Shown here in pieces: positions 8,314 to 18,562 of a stretch of DNA of 64,000 nucleotides. This DNA is from VRUE01 sp036276735 (lineage in GTDB: Bacteria; Actinomycetota; Thermoleophilia; Solirubrobacterales; 70-9), in NCBI GenBank assembly GCA_036276735.1, contig DASUOH010000031.1, forward strand, positions 1-64,000, in the 5' to 3' direction. Both the position numbers and the translations under genes were made by a program. Numbering within the stretch: the stretch's first letter is position 1; every line of letters begins with the position of its first letter. A model generated the notes under the pieces. It did no database searches. It saw only the letters and a program-made list of their open reading frames with translations, and had not been told where the DNA came from.

Positions 8314-8994
8314 TCAAGCCGGGAAGCGGCCCTCGACCGTGGGCAGAACCCAGTCGGCGCCAGCTTGCTCGAGCTGAGCGATCGAGTACTTGCCCGTGGC
8401 GACGGCGACGACCCGTATGCCGGCGCCGTGCCCGGCGCGGACGTCGCGCGGCGTGTCGCCGACCGCGATGCAGGCGCCGGGGTCGAGCGGGCCGCCGGAG
8501 ACCAGGTCGGCGCGGCGGAGCGCCGCTTCGGTGACCTCGGTGCGGTCAGATGAGTCGGAGCCGTAGCCGCCGAAGCTGAAGAAGCGGTTGAGGCCGGCGC
8601 GCGAGAGCTTGATGTGGGCGGCCGCCTCGACGTTGCCGGTGACGAGGCCGAGCAGCAAGCCGGCGTCGATGAGGCGGTCGAGCAGTGCCTCAATCCCGGG
8701 CATGAGGCGGTAGCCGCTCGACTCGCCGACGGTGTCCGGCAGGTGCTTGAGGTAGGCGCCGATCGCCCTGGCGCGCTCTTCGGCGTTGCCCTCCCTCCCG
8801 ACCGCCTCACGGAAAACGATCGCGGCGATTTCCGGATCGGTCATGCCGGCGTCGGTGCGCTCGTGGACGTTCGCCTCGACTCCGTAGAGCTCCGCGAAAG
8901 CACGCTGCCAGGCCGCGCCGCCGGCGCCGCCCGTAACCAGGATCGTGCTGTCGACGTCGAACAGCACAGCGCGGAAGTCGGCGCCCTCACTCAC
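8314..8994 (-). CDS. HAD-family phosphatase, phosphoglycolate-phosphatase-like
   Basis: This 226-aa haloacid-dehalogenase-fold hydrolase has all four motifs: DVDST (nucleophile Asp13 and Asp15), the Thr-Gly-Asn of LVTGN, a Lys in the HIKLSRAG segment, and GDTPRDV for Mg2+ binding. A helical cap domain lies between motifs I and II, as in Gph/PGMB-like members. The Ser at motif I position 3 (D-V-D-S) is somewhat unusual. Its start overlaps the end of cydB by 8 bases, so it is probably the last gene of a kinase-pgi-cydAB-HAD transcript. The substrate is undetermined. Confidence 0.85.
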   Translation of the reverse strand: MSEGADFRAVLFDVDSTILVTGGAGGAAWQRAFAELYGVEANVHERTDAGMTDPEIAAIVFREAVGREGNAEERARAIGAYLKHLPDTVGESSGYRLMPGIEALLDRLIDAGLLLGLVTGNVEAAAHIKLSRAGLNRFFSFGGYGSDSSDRTEVTEAALRRADLVSGGPLDPGACIAVGDTPRDVRAGHGAGIRVVAVATGKYSIAQLEQAGADWVLPTVEGRFPA

Positions 8995-9985
8995 CGACGA
9001 GGTCCTTCTGGCTCAGCCAATAGAGAAGACCGAGCGCCGGCAGCACGACCACCGTCGCCGCGCCGAAGACGGCGAGCAGCGCGGTCAGGGTCGGATCGGG
9101 CGCCGCCGACTCGCCGATCCTCAGCGAGGTTGGCAGCAGGTAGGGGAACTGAGCGACGCCCCAGCCCCAGACCACCGCGACAACGGCACCGGCCGCAAGC
9201 GGGCGCAGGCCGCGCCGGTGTCCGCCCGCCAGCAGGACGAGTACGGCGAGGCCGCAGAGCGCCGAGGCGGCGACCAGCGGCAGCCCCTCGGCGACGAGGC
9301 GGTCGTAGAGGTAGGGCGCCTCCTCTCGCAGAACGAAGCCGGCCGCGACGGCGAGCAGGCCGGCGACGATGCCCGCCAGGAGCGCGCGGTGCTCGAAGTA
9401 GTCCTCCAGCTCCTCGTCCCCCGCCCGGCGCGCGTCGGCGACGAGGAACACGGCCGCCAGGTAGGCGCCGGTGGCGACGAAGAGCGCCCCGATCGTCAGC
9501 GGCAGTGGGTCGAGCCAGCTCGCGAAGGGCTCGCCGTTGCCCTCAGCCGGCACGTTGCCCGCGGCGACCGCGCCGACCACCGTGCCCATGAAGAAGGGCG
9601 TCAGCACCGAGGAGAGGGCGAACGTTGCGCCCATCGCACGCCGCTGCCGCAGCGATCGGATCGAGCTGCGGAAGGCAAAGCCGGCGCCCCGCAGCACGAT
9701 GCCCAGCACCGCCAGCGCCAGCGGGATGTAGAGGGTCGAGGTGACGGCGCCAAAGGCCTCCGGGAAGGCGGTCCAGAGGACGACGACGATGAAGATCAAC
9801 CAAACGTGGTTGGCCTCCCAGACGGGGGTCAGCGAACGCTGGATCAGAGCCCTGGGGCGCTCCCCGCGCTCGGCGCCGCCGGCGAGGAGGTCCCAGGCGC
9901 CACCGCCGAAGTCCGCGCCGCCGAAGAGCGTGTAGAGCGTCGCGCCGATCCAGAGGATCGCCGCCGCGGCGTCGGCCTTGCTCAT
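8987..9985 (-). CDS. cydB: Cytochrome bd ubiquinol/menaquinol oxidase subunit II
   Basis: The product (332 aa) is the second membrane subunit of cytochrome bd. It has about eight to nine hydrophobic segments and the N-terminal CydB signature TLYTLFGGADFGGGAWDLL. The segment VWEANHVWLIF is also diagnostic. With CydA it oxidises quinol and reduces O2 to water without proton pumping. It lies 70 bases downstream of cydA on the same strand. No cydDC heme/thiol exporter is present nearby. Confidence 0.95.
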   Translation of the reverse strand: MSKADAAAAILWIGATLYTLFGGADFGGGAWDLLAGGAERGERPRALIQRSLTPVWEANHVWLIFIVVVLWTAFPEAFGAVTSTLYIPLALAVLGIVLRGAGFAFRSSIRSLRQRRAMGATFALSSVLTPFFMGTVVGAVAAGNVPAEGNGEPFASWLDPLPLTIGALFVATGAYLAAVFLVADARRAGDEELEDYFEHRALLAGIVAGLLAVAAGFVLREEAPYLYDRLVAEGLPLVAASALCGLAVLVLLAGGHRRGLRPLAAGAVVAVVWGWGVAQFPYLLPTSLRIGESAAPDPTLTALLAVFGAATVVVLPALGLLYWLSQKDLVGE

Positions 9986-10055
9986 CGCCGCCCGCCCTTT
10001 CGGTGCGACTTATGTCCACATATCGAGCAGAACTCGCACTGGAAGCTCGGCCGGC

Positions 10056-11450
10056 TCACCCTATGACCCCCGCATGGTCTTCGGGCGGCCCGTAGGGCGC
10101 TCCGGCGAGCTCGGCATCGCCCTCCTCGCGCCAGCGCCGCGACATCGCGCGCAGCACGAGGACGAGCCCGGCACCGAGCCCGGCATAGAGCGCAACGACG
10201 CCCGCAAAGGCGAACCAGATGCCCTCCGCCTCGGTCACCGCTTCGGAGGTGCGCATGTAGCCCTGCACGATCCAAGGCTGGCGGCCCACCTCGGTGACGA
10301 CCCAGCCGCACCACATCGCCAGGACGGCCGCGCCGCCCGAGACGGCGACCGCGCGCAGGAACCAGACGGTGGCCGGCGGGCCGCGCCGCCGCCACCAGGC
10401 GATCGCCAGCCAGGCGGAGAGCGCCAGCAGGCCGAAGCCGATGCCGACCATCGCGTCGAAGGCGAGATGGAGCAGCGTGTTGGCCGGCGGTCGCTCGTCG
10501 GGCGGAATGTCCTCCAGGCCGGTCACCACAGTGTCGGTGCTGAAGCCGACCAGCCAGGAGTCGAGGCCGGGGATGCCGATCGCGCCCTTCACTCCGTCGT
10601 CGGTGCAGATGCCGCCCAGGTACTCGGTCTGGTTCGGTCCCGTCTCCTCGATGCACTCGAAGCCGGCGAACTTGGCTGGCTGGTCCTCGGCCACCGAGCG
10701 GGCGGCGACGTCGCCGACGTAGATCTGGACGGGGGTCGCAATCGCCGCCACGGTGAGCGGGATCAGCAGGCCGAGCCGGTGCAGGCGGTCGCGCCGTCCG
10801 CGCAGCATCCCGACCGCGTAGATCGAGGCGACCAGGAAGCCGGTCACCATGTAGGCGGCGAGGATCATGTGCGGTACCTCGTAGTGCCAGGCGCCGTTGA
10901 AGATGACCTCGAGCGGATCGGTTTCGACCACCTTGCCGGCAGCGTCGAGCGTGAAGCCGCCCGGCTGGTTCATCCAGGCGTTGGCGCTGACCACCGAGAA
11001 GGCACCGCCGATGCCGGTCACGACCATCGGCACGCCCGACCAGAAGTGCGCCCAGTCGCCGAGCCGCTTCCAACCGTAGATGTAGATGGCGAGGAAGATC
11101 GCCTCGACGAAGAAGAAGATGCCCTCGATCGCGAAGGCGATGCCGAAGGCGTCGCCGAAGCGCTCCATGAAGCGCGGCCAGAGCAGCCCGAACTCGAAGC
11201 TGAGCACGGTGCCGCTGACCGCGCCGACCGCAAAGGTGACCGCCATCGCCTTCGACCAGCGCCGCGCCAGGCGCAGCGCATCGGCGTCGCCGCGCCTCAG
11301 TCCCAGCCAGTTGGCGACGAGGATGATCGCCGGGAAGGCGACGCCGATGCAGGCCAGCACGATGTGGAAGGCCAGCGTGAAGGCCATCAGCTGGCGCGCC
11401 GCGAGCAGGTTGGACTCCGACGCCGCGAGCGGGAGGGCGTCGAGCGGCAC
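10056..11450 (-). CDS. cydA: Cytochrome bd quinol oxidase subunit I
   Basis: This 464-aa subunit carries the hemes of cytochrome bd. Visible landmarks are the N-terminal AFHIVLA with the high-spin heme His, the WHYEVPHM segment, the Q-loop start EDQPAKFAGFE, and the signature GWVVTEVGRQPW in the C-terminal third. The periplasmic Q-loop is short, as in Gram-positive (Geobacillus-type) CydA rather than the long E. coli form. The gene starts 3 bases after the pgi stop, which implies co-transcription with glycolysis genes. Confidence 0.95.
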   Translation of the reverse strand: MPLDALPLAASESNLLAARQLMAFTLAFHIVLACIGVAFPAIILVANWLGLRRGDADALRLARRWSKAMAVTFAVGAVSGTVLSFEFGLLWPRFMERFGDAFGIAFAIEGIFFFVEAIFLAIYIYGWKRLGDWAHFWSGVPMVVTGIGGAFSVVSANAWMNQPGGFTLDAAGKVVETDPLEVIFNGAWHYEVPHMILAAYMVTGFLVASIYAVGMLRGRRDRLHRLGLLIPLTVAAIATPVQIYVGDVAARSVAEDQPAKFAGFECIEETGPNQTEYLGGICTDDGVKGAIGIPGLDSWLVGFSTDTVVTGLEDIPPDERPPANTLLHLAFDAMVGIGFGLLALSAWLAIAWWRRRGPPATVWFLRAVAVSGGAAVLAMWCGWVVTEVGRQPWIVQGYMRTSEAVTEAEGIWFAFAGVVALYAGLGAGLVLVLRAMSRRWREEGDAELAGAPYGPPEDHAGVIG

Positions 11451-11453
11451 CGC

Positions 11454-13100
<1,647 letters not shown>

Positions 13101-13119
13101 GGGGCGACCTTACTGGCCA

Positions 13120-14901
13120 TCAGGGCTCGATCCGGGTGACCGTTCCGTCGCCGTTGTTGGCGACCCAGACCGCCGCCTCGCCGACCACCACGGCACCGGG
13201 GCTCGGGCCGACCTCGATCGGGTCGCCGATCGTCTCGCCGCTGGCCATGTCGATGCGGCTGACCGTGCCGTCCCCCGCGTTGGCGACCCAGACGACGCTG
13301 GTCCCGGCGTCGATGCCGCCGGGCCGGTCACCAACGTCGATTGGCTCGCCGAACCGACTTCGAATCGAGGGATCGACCCGGGAGACCGTGTCCGTGCGGG
13401 TCGTCGCGACCCAGACGAGGCCGCGCCCGACGGTGAGGCCGGCCGGCCCGCGGCCCGCCGGGACCGGCTCGTCGGCTGAGGCGGTCTCGAAATCGATGCG
13501 GCGAACGCTGCCGGTCGAGGCGCTGCTCACCCAGACCGCTCCGGCGCCGACGGTCAGCCGCAGCGGCGCCGCGTGCGGCTCGATGCCGCGCTTGTGGATC
13601 TCGCCGCCCGGGTTGATCGCGACGATCCCCCTCCCCGCCTCGTCGGCGACCCAGATGCGGCCGCCGCCGAAGACGATGGCGCCGGGCCGGCCCCCGACGC
13701 GGATCCGCTCCCGCCGCCGGGACACCGGCTCGACTCGGATCACCTCGCCGGTCCGCGGGCTCGACACCCAGATCGAGCCCTCGCCGACCGCGACGCCGGC
13801 GATGCCGTCTTCGAGCCGCGTCGGCTCGCCCGCCACGTCGCCGCTGCGGGGATCGATCCGCCACAGCCTGCCGTCGCCGGCGCTCGTCGCCCAGACCGCC
13901 CCCTCCCCGACGGCGAGGCGCAGCGCGCCGCGTCCCACCTCGATCGGCTGGGATACGGAGACGTCGTCGTCGCCGAAGAGGAGCAGGGCGGTAGCGATCG
14001 CCGCGACGAGCACAACGCCCGCCAGGCCGAAGCCCCAGGCGGGCAGGCGGCGTCGCGCCCTGCGCTCTCCCAGCCGCAGGGTCGGGCGGTCCGCCGCCTC
14101 GGAGAGGACGGCGGTCTCGGTCGGCGTCGCGCCCTGGCGCTCGCGGGCCGCCTCGATCATCTCCCCGGCGCTCGGGTAACGCTCGGCCGGGTCCTTGGCC
14201 ACGGCGCGTTCGATCACCGCGTCGAGACCGCGCGGCATCTGCGGCTCCGAATCGCCGGCCTGGCGCGCGAATGGAGCGATCCCGGTCGTCGCCTCGTAGA
14301 GGACGCAGCCGAGCGAGTAGACGTCGGCCGCCGGGCCGACCCGCGAGCCGCGCCACTGCTCGGGAGACATGTATTCGGCGGTGCCGACCACCGAGGCGTC
14401 GCTGAGCACGCCCGAGTCGCCGAGCGCCTTGGCGAGACCGAAATCCGTGAGGAAGGCGCGGTCGCCTTCGAGCAGGATGTTGTGCGGCTTGACGTCGCGG
14501 TGGACGACGCCGGCCGCGTGGGCCGCGTCGAGCGCCTCCGCAACCTGGGCGAGCAGGTCGAGGGCCTCGGGGACCGGTAGCGGTCCGCCCACAGCGATCC
14601 GCTTCTTGAGATCGCCGCCCTTGACGAAGCGCATCGCGACGATCAGCTCGCCGTCCTCCTCGCGGGCGTCGTAGACCGGGACGACACCCGGGTGGTCGAG
14701 CCGGGCGGCGAGCCGCGACTCGCTCAGGAAGCGCTCGCGAAAGCCCTCCTGCTCGGCGAGGTGGCGGGCGATCACCTTCAACGCCACCGGTCTTTCCAGA
14801 GCGAGGTGGGTGGCCCGGTAGACGACCCCCATCCCGCCCCGGGCGATCAGCCCGTCGATGCGATAGCCGCCGAGCGTCGAGCCGATCGAGGGTTCCGCCA
14901 C
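13120..14901 (-). CDS. Transmembrane Ser/Thr protein kinase with C-terminal beta-propeller sensor
   Basis: This 593-aa protein is a PknB-type kinase joined to an extracytoplasmic propeller. The kinase domain (about 1-270) has the glycine loop ARGGMGVVYRA, Lys42, the catalytic loop HRDVKPHN (Asp136), DFG 153-155 and the APE-equivalent SPEQW. A single span, GFGLAGVVLVAAIATALLLF, follows a basic juxtamembrane stretch. Beyond it about six repeats of a 'VWV(A/S)...G.V.RID' type form an NHL/virginiamycin-B-lyase-like propeller in place of PASTA repeats. It heads the pgi-cydAB cluster. An FHA protein, a likely phospho-Thr reader, lies 1.3 kb away. Confidence 0.93.
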   Translation of the reverse strand: MAEPSIGSTLGGYRIDGLIARGGMGVVYRATHLALERPVALKVIARHLAEQEGFRERFLSESRLAARLDHPGVVPVYDAREEDGELIVAMRFVKGGDLKKRIAVGGPLPVPEALDLLAQVAEALDAAHAAGVVHRDVKPHNILLEGDRAFLTDFGLAKALGDSGVLSDASVVGTAEYMSPEQWRGSRVGPAADVYSLGCVLYEATTGIAPFARQAGDSEPQMPRGLDAVIERAVAKDPAERYPSAGEMIEAARERQGATPTETAVLSEAADRPTLRLGERRARRRLPAWGFGLAGVVLVAAIATALLLFGDDDVSVSQPIEVGRGALRLAVGEGAVWATSAGDGRLWRIDPRSGDVAGEPTRLEDGIAGVAVGEGSIWVSSPRTGEVIRVEPVSRRRERIRVGGRPGAIVFGGGRIWVADEAGRGIVAINPGGEIHKRGIEPHAAPLRLTVGAGAVWVSSASTGSVRRIDFETASADEPVPAGRGPAGLTVGRGLVWVATTRTDTVSRVDPSIRSRFGEPIDVGDRPGGIDAGTSVVWVANAGDGTVSRIDMASGETIGDPIEVGPSPGAVVVGEAAVWVANNGDGTVTRIEP

Positions 14902-14931
14902 CCCGTCGTTATATCGACGCCCCCGGGCAGG

Positions 14932-14982
14932 GGACCCGCCGTAGGTTGAGCACCCTATGGGTGCCTAATCGATGGCGGGTCC
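14932..14982. promoter_or_regulatory. Nested inverted repeats in the kinase leader / TolB-like gene tail
   Basis: An outer 9-bp inverted repeat (GGACCCGCC 14932-14940 with GGCGGGTCC 14974-14982) encloses a 6-bp stem with a 3-base loop (GCACCC-TAT-GGGTGC, 14950-14964). It lies between the stop of the TolB-like gene and the start of the kinase gene, both read leftward. It could be a terminator of the first gene or a structured leader or operator for the second. No U-tract follows, so a classical rho-independent terminator is not favoured. Confidence 0.4.
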
Positions 14983-14988
14983 TTCCGG

Positions 14989-16095
14989 CTACCGCGTGGA
15001 GCGGGCCGGCTGCCAGGCCATCACCGAGCCGATCGTCGTCGTCGTTTCCCCGAAAGCGGAGGAGAAGCCGTCGGCGAGCTGGCGCTGACGGCGGGTCTTG
15101 ACCGAGATCGCGGTCAGCGTCTGCCGCGTTTCGGTGCTCGTCTCGGTGGCGACGAAGGCCGCTACCTCGCGACCGTCCGAGGAGAAGACGGCGTTCGCCT
15201 GCGACTCGTCGGGCAGCTCGATCAGCTTGTGGGCGCGTTTCTCACCTCTGCGCGGCAGCGGCTTGACCCACAGCCCCTGGTCGCGGCGGAAGAGCAGCAG
15301 GCGGCCGTTCGGCGTCACGTCCTCGATGTAGGAGGAGCCGGCGCCCCTGACCAGCTCGCGCTGCTTGCGTCCGTCGGCGCCCATCACGTAGATGTCGGCG
15401 TAGGCCTCGGGGCCTTCGCCGCTCGCGCCGCGGCTGTAGGCGATGCCGATCGCCGAGAAGCGCGGCGCGAACTCGTCGATGCGGCCGGTCCTGGTGAGGC
15501 GCCGCAGCTTCGCGCCGGAAGGGCGCACCGAGTAGAGGTCGTCGCTGGCTCCGGCGCTGCTGCGGACGAAGGCGATCGTCCTGCCGTCGGCCGAGTAGGT
15601 GACCGAGTAGTCGTCCCCCGGCGATTGAACGAGCGGCCGCAGTTTGCCGCCGCCGGTGCGGACCACATAGAGGTCCCGTGCCCCGTTCGCCACGGCGCGA
15701 CGCTCGAAGACGATCGTGCGACCGTCGGCCGAGAAGACCGGCCGGGTGTCGACCTCGGCGCCGCCGGTGACGGCGTGCTGGCCGGAGCCGTCAGCACGCA
15801 TTGCATAGACGTCGCCGTCGCGCACGAAGGCGATCATGCGGCCGTCGGAGGAGAAGGCCGGTTCTGCGTCGGCCGGGTTGTCGGTCAGCTCGTTGAGGCG
15901 ACCGTTGCGGGCCGCGAACAGGCCGCCTTCGGGCTCTTTGACAAATTTCTCGCCGCCCGGTTTCTCGTAGGTGCGGCTGTCCTCGGTGACCCGGGAGAAG
16001 ACGACCGCCCCCGACGACGCGGCCATGGCATGGGCCGTCGAGAGGGCAAAGGCGAGGAGGGCGAGCACTGCGGTGAAGAGAGTTCGGTTGAGCAT
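14989..16095 (-). CDS. Exported TolB-like (PD40) beta-propeller protein
   Basis: The product (368 aa) starts at ATG 16095 behind an AAAGGA site, giving a clean signal peptide (MLNRTLFTAVLALLAFALST). The mature part consists of repeated WD40-like PD40 blades with the pattern 'FS.DGR.I.F.R....DLY' (for example FSADGRTIVFERR and YSADGRTIAFVR). This is the TolB C-terminal propeller type. There is no TolB N-terminal domain and no Tol/Pal neighbourhood, so it is probably a secreted sensor or binding protein. The gene order with the propeller kinase and the FHA gene suggests a shared envelope-sensing theme. Confidence 0.8.
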   Translation of the reverse strand: MLNRTLFTAVLALLAFALSTAHAMAASSGAVVFSRVTEDSRTYEKPGGEKFVKEPEGGLFAARNGRLNELTDNPADAEPAFSSDGRMIAFVRDGDVYAMRADGSGQHAVTGGAEVDTRPVFSADGRTIVFERRAVANGARDLYVVRTGGGKLRPLVQSPGDDYSVTYSADGRTIAFVRSSAGASDDLYSVRPSGAKLRRLTRTGRIDEFAPRFSAIGIAYSRGASGEGPEAYADIYVMGADGRKQRELVRGAGSSYIEDVTPNGRLLLFRRDQGLWVKPLPRRGEKRAHKLIELPDESQANAVFSSDGREVAAFVATETSTETRQTLTAISVKTRRQRQLADGFSSAFGETTTTIGSVMAWQPARSTR

Positions 16096-16205
16096 CGGAG
16101 TTCCTTTCGGATTGGGTGACGTTGCACCACCGATGCTCGCGCCCGGCGCCGTACGCGCAAACGACAGCGCTGCCGCCGACCGGGCCACCTTTGGCTCGCT
16201 TCGGG

Positions 16206-16787
16206 TCAGCGATCGAGGCCGAGCTCGATCACCCGCGCGGCGATCAGGCGGGGGCGTTCGCGCCCGGCGTCGCCCGGGATGCCGAGCTTGGCGGCGAGCG
16301 CGTCGAGGCGGCGCTGGGCGGTGCGCTCACTTACGTGGAGCGCCTCGGCGAGCTCGGCCCGAGTCGCCGGTCGACCGGCGAACGCGCCGGCGCTGCGGTA
16401 GGGCGCGACGAGCGCCGTCGCCGTCGCCCGCTCTTCCTCGCTGAGCGGCACCGACGGCTCCGTCGCGGCGACGGTCTCCCCGGCGCCGCCGGCGCCGGGG
16501 ATTGAGACTTCCAGCCGCTGCGAGCCGACGATCAGCGTGTCGCCGTCGCGCAACCGCCGCGGCCGGTCGAGCGGCTCGCCGTTCAGGGCGGTGCCGTTAC
16601 GGCTGTCGAGGTCCGTCGCCATCAGCACCCCGCCACGGCTCTCGATCTCCAGGTGGTGCCAGGAGACCGCCTCGTCGTCGAGCGGGACGCCGGCCTCCGG
16701 GTCGCGACCGATCGTCGTCGTCTCGCCGTCGTGCAGCGGGAACGAGCGCGGCTCGCGGCCGCCGGTCAGCCAGATACGGGCCTCCAT
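16206..16787 (-). CDS. FHA-domain protein with C-terminal helix-turn-helix-like region
   Basis: This 193-aa protein has an N-terminal forkhead-associated domain. The phosphothreonine-binding landmarks are TIGRDPE, SWHHLEI and DSRNGT within residues 20-70. After a Pro/Gly linker, residues 110-193 contain ATRAELAEALHVSERTAQRR, which reads as a helix-turn-helix. FHA domains bind phospho-Thr peptides made by PknB-type kinases, and one such kinase lies 1.3 kb downstream. This could be a phosphorylation-responsive transcription factor. Its start is only 27 bases from that of divergent rpiA. Confidence 0.8.
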   Translation of the reverse strand: MEARIWLTGGREPRSFPLHDGETTTIGRDPEAGVPLDDEAVSWHHLEIESRGGVLMATDLDSRNGTALNGEPLDRPRRLRDGDTLIVGSQRLEVSIPGAGGAGETVAATEPSVPLSEEERATATALVAPYRSAGAFAGRPATRAELAEALHVSERTAQRRLDALAAKLGIPGDAGRERPRLIAARVIELGLDR

Positions 16788-16814
16788 CGCCGCCCGAGCA
16801 TAGAGTCCCGGCCC

Positions 16815-17453
16815 GTGGGGACCGACGAGGAGAAGCGCCTCGCCGCCGAGGCAGCCGCGGAGCTGGTCGAGGACGGGATGACGGTCGGCTTAGGCACCGG
16901 CTCGACCGTCGCCCACCTGCTGCCGGCGATCGCGCGGCGCGGCCTGAGCGGGATCCGCTGCGTCGCCACCTCGGTCGCCACCGAGGAGCAGGCACGCGGC
17001 CTCGGCATCGCTGTCGAGGAGTTCAGCGAGCTGGAGCGGCTCGACATCGCGATCGACGGAACCGACCAGGTGACGCCGGACGGCTGGCTGGTCAAGGGCG
17101 GCGGCGGCGCCCACCTGCGCGAGAAGATCGTCGCCGCGGCGGCGGATCGCTTTGTCGTGATCGCCGACTCGAGCAAGCCGGTCGAGGCGCTGAACGCGCC
17201 GGTCCCGCTCGAGCTCTTCGCCTTCGGCTTGCGCGGCACGCTGGGCCGGCTCGGCCCCGAGGTGATCCTGCGCGATGCACCACGCAGCCCCGACGACGGC
17301 GTGATCGCCGACTACAACGGCGCGGTCGCCGACCCCGCGGCTCTCGCCGCCTGGCTCGACGCCGACCCCGGCGTCGCCGCCCACGGCCTCTTCGCGCCGG
17401 AGCTGGTCAGTGACGTGCTGGTGGCACGCGGCGGGAAGGTCGAGTGGGCATAG
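16815..17453 (+). CDS. rpiA: Ribose-5-phosphate isomerase A
   Basis: The product (212 aa) interconverts ribose-5-phosphate and ribulose-5-phosphate in the non-oxidative pentose phosphate branch. Diagnostic segments are the phosphate loop GLGTGSTV, AIDGTDQV with the catalytic-site Asp pair, the KGGGGAHLREKIVA motif, and the VIADSSK strand. The start is the GTG at 16815 because it gives the family's usual N-terminus (TDEEKRLAAEAA) and length near 215-220 aa. Other enzymes of the pathway (pgl, gnd, zwf, pgi) lie within 5 kb. Confidence 0.92.
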   Translation: MGTDEEKRLAAEAAAELVEDGMTVGLGTGSTVAHLLPAIARRGLSGIRCVATSVATEEQARGLGIAVEEFSELERLDIAIDGTDQVTPDGWLVKGGGGAHLREKIVAAAADRFVVIADSSKPVEALNAPVPLELFAFGLRGTLGRLGPEVILRDAPRSPDDGVIADYNGAVADPAALAAWLDADPGVAAHGLFAPELVSDVLVARGGKVEWA

Positions 17454-17471
17454 TGGTACGATTTACCCACT

Positions 17472-17972
17472 TTGGCTTTCATCGTTGCGACCAAGCGTGG
17501 CCGGTTCGAGGTTCGCGAGTCCAATGCGACTCCTCGTGGGCCGCGTAGCCGCACCCTCGCCTCCTTCACCGAGCTCGACGACCGGGTCATCGAAGCCGCT
17601 CGCGCCAAGGCGTCGAAGCCGATAGATCGGGAGGATCTCCGCCGCGCCGCCAAGAAGGTGAGTGCCCCGATAGCGGCGCCGCCGGCCGAGCGCGCCGCGC
17701 GGGCGCTGATCGCGGAGCTCGGCAAAGGCCGCGCCCTCGACCCGACCCTGCGGCGCATCCTGCTCGACTTGCTAGAGCGGGGTCGTCGAGACGGGCGGCA
17801 ACCGTCCCAGTGGCACGAGGCTGCCCACGAGGTCGCCGAGTGGATGGCGGCCACCCCGGCGGAGAAAGGCAGGGCGCTGGTCGACCTGCTGCTCCTCGCC
17901 GACGCGCTGCCCTCGGGGGGTCGACACGGGAAGCCCCTCTCCTTCCCACGACTCGATTCGACCGACCGATGA
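17472..17972 (+). CDS. Conserved-looking hypothetical protein, first gene of a two-gene module with a nucleotidyltransferase
   Basis: A 166-aa frame can begin only at TTG 17472, because an in-frame stop lies 21 bases upstream. It starts MAFIVATKRGRFEVRESNAT and continues with PRGPRSRTLASF, a basic beta-rich stretch. Then come a charged helical region (40-100) and a second helical half with QPSQWHEAAHEVAEWMAATP. No catalytic motif is recognised. Its stop overlaps the start of the nucleotidyltransferase gene (ATGA at 17969), so the two are translationally coupled. The arrangement resembles an antitoxin-toxin or regulator-transferase pair, but that is inference. Confidence 0.65.
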   Translation: MAFIVATKRGRFEVRESNATPRGPRSRTLASFTELDDRVIEAARAKASKPIDREDLRRAAKKVSAPIAAPPAERAARALIAELGKGRALDPTLRRILLDLLERGRRDGRQPSQWHEAAHEVAEWMAATPAEKGRALVDLLLLADALPSGGRHGKPLSFPRLDSTDR

Positions 17973-18562
17973 CCCCGGATCCACGTCCGCTCACCCTCAG
18001 CGAGGAGCCGCCGCTGCCCGACAAGGTGATCGCGGTCCACGAAGCGCTGACCGCCGCGCGCATCCGGCACGCCGTCGGCGGCGCGATCGCCCTCGCCTAC
18101 TACGCCGAGCCGCGGGCGACGATCGACATCGACCTCAACCTCTTTCTCCCCGTCACCGCCTGGCGGGAGGCGATCGACGCGCTGGCCGAGATCGGGGTCG
18201 AGACCGGCGATCTCGACCCGGCGGCGCTGGAGCGCGACGGCCAATGCCGGCTCTGGTGGGGCGACAACCCGGTCGACCTCTTCTTCGCTTATGCGCCGAT
18301 CCACGAGGAGATGCGGAAGGCCGTGCGCCGCGTGCCGTTCTCCGGAATCTCCCTTCCGATCCTCGCGCCCGAGCACCTTGCCGTCTGCAAGGCGATGTTC
18401 GACCGGCGCAAGGATTGGTTGGACCTCGAAAAGATGCTGATCGCAGACGATCTCGACCTCGACGCGGTCGAAGCGTGGCTGCAACGGATGGTCGGCGAGG
18501 GCGACGAGCGGCTGGCGCGGCTGGCCGAGGTCAAGGCCGAGTTGGCCGCCTCGCCGGGCTAG
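17969..18562 (+). CDS. Nucleotidyltransferase-fold protein (AbiEii/MNT-like)
   Basis: This 197-aa protein has a minimal nucleotidyltransferase motif in residues 30-55: VGGAIALAYYAEPRATIDID. The Gly-Gly-(x)n-Arg-x-T-x-D-I-D layout has the two metal-binding Asp residues of the AbiEii/GrpB-like NTase group. A later VDLFFAY may supply the third acidic residue, and a helical tail (EHLAVCKAMFDRRKDWLDLEKM) is typical of the AbiEii family. It is coupled to the preceding gene by an ATGA overlap. The stop codon shares CTAG with the stop of convergent pgl. Confidence 0.7.
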   Translation: MTPDPRPLTLSEEPPLPDKVIAVHEALTAARIRHAVGGAIALAYYAEPRATIDIDLNLFLPVTAWREAIDALAEIGVETGDLDPAALERDGQCRLWWGDNPVDLFFAYAPIHEEMRKAVRRVPFSGISLPILAPEHLAVCKAMFDRRKDWLDLEKMLIADDLDLDAVEAWLQRMVGEGDERLARLAEVKAELAASPG

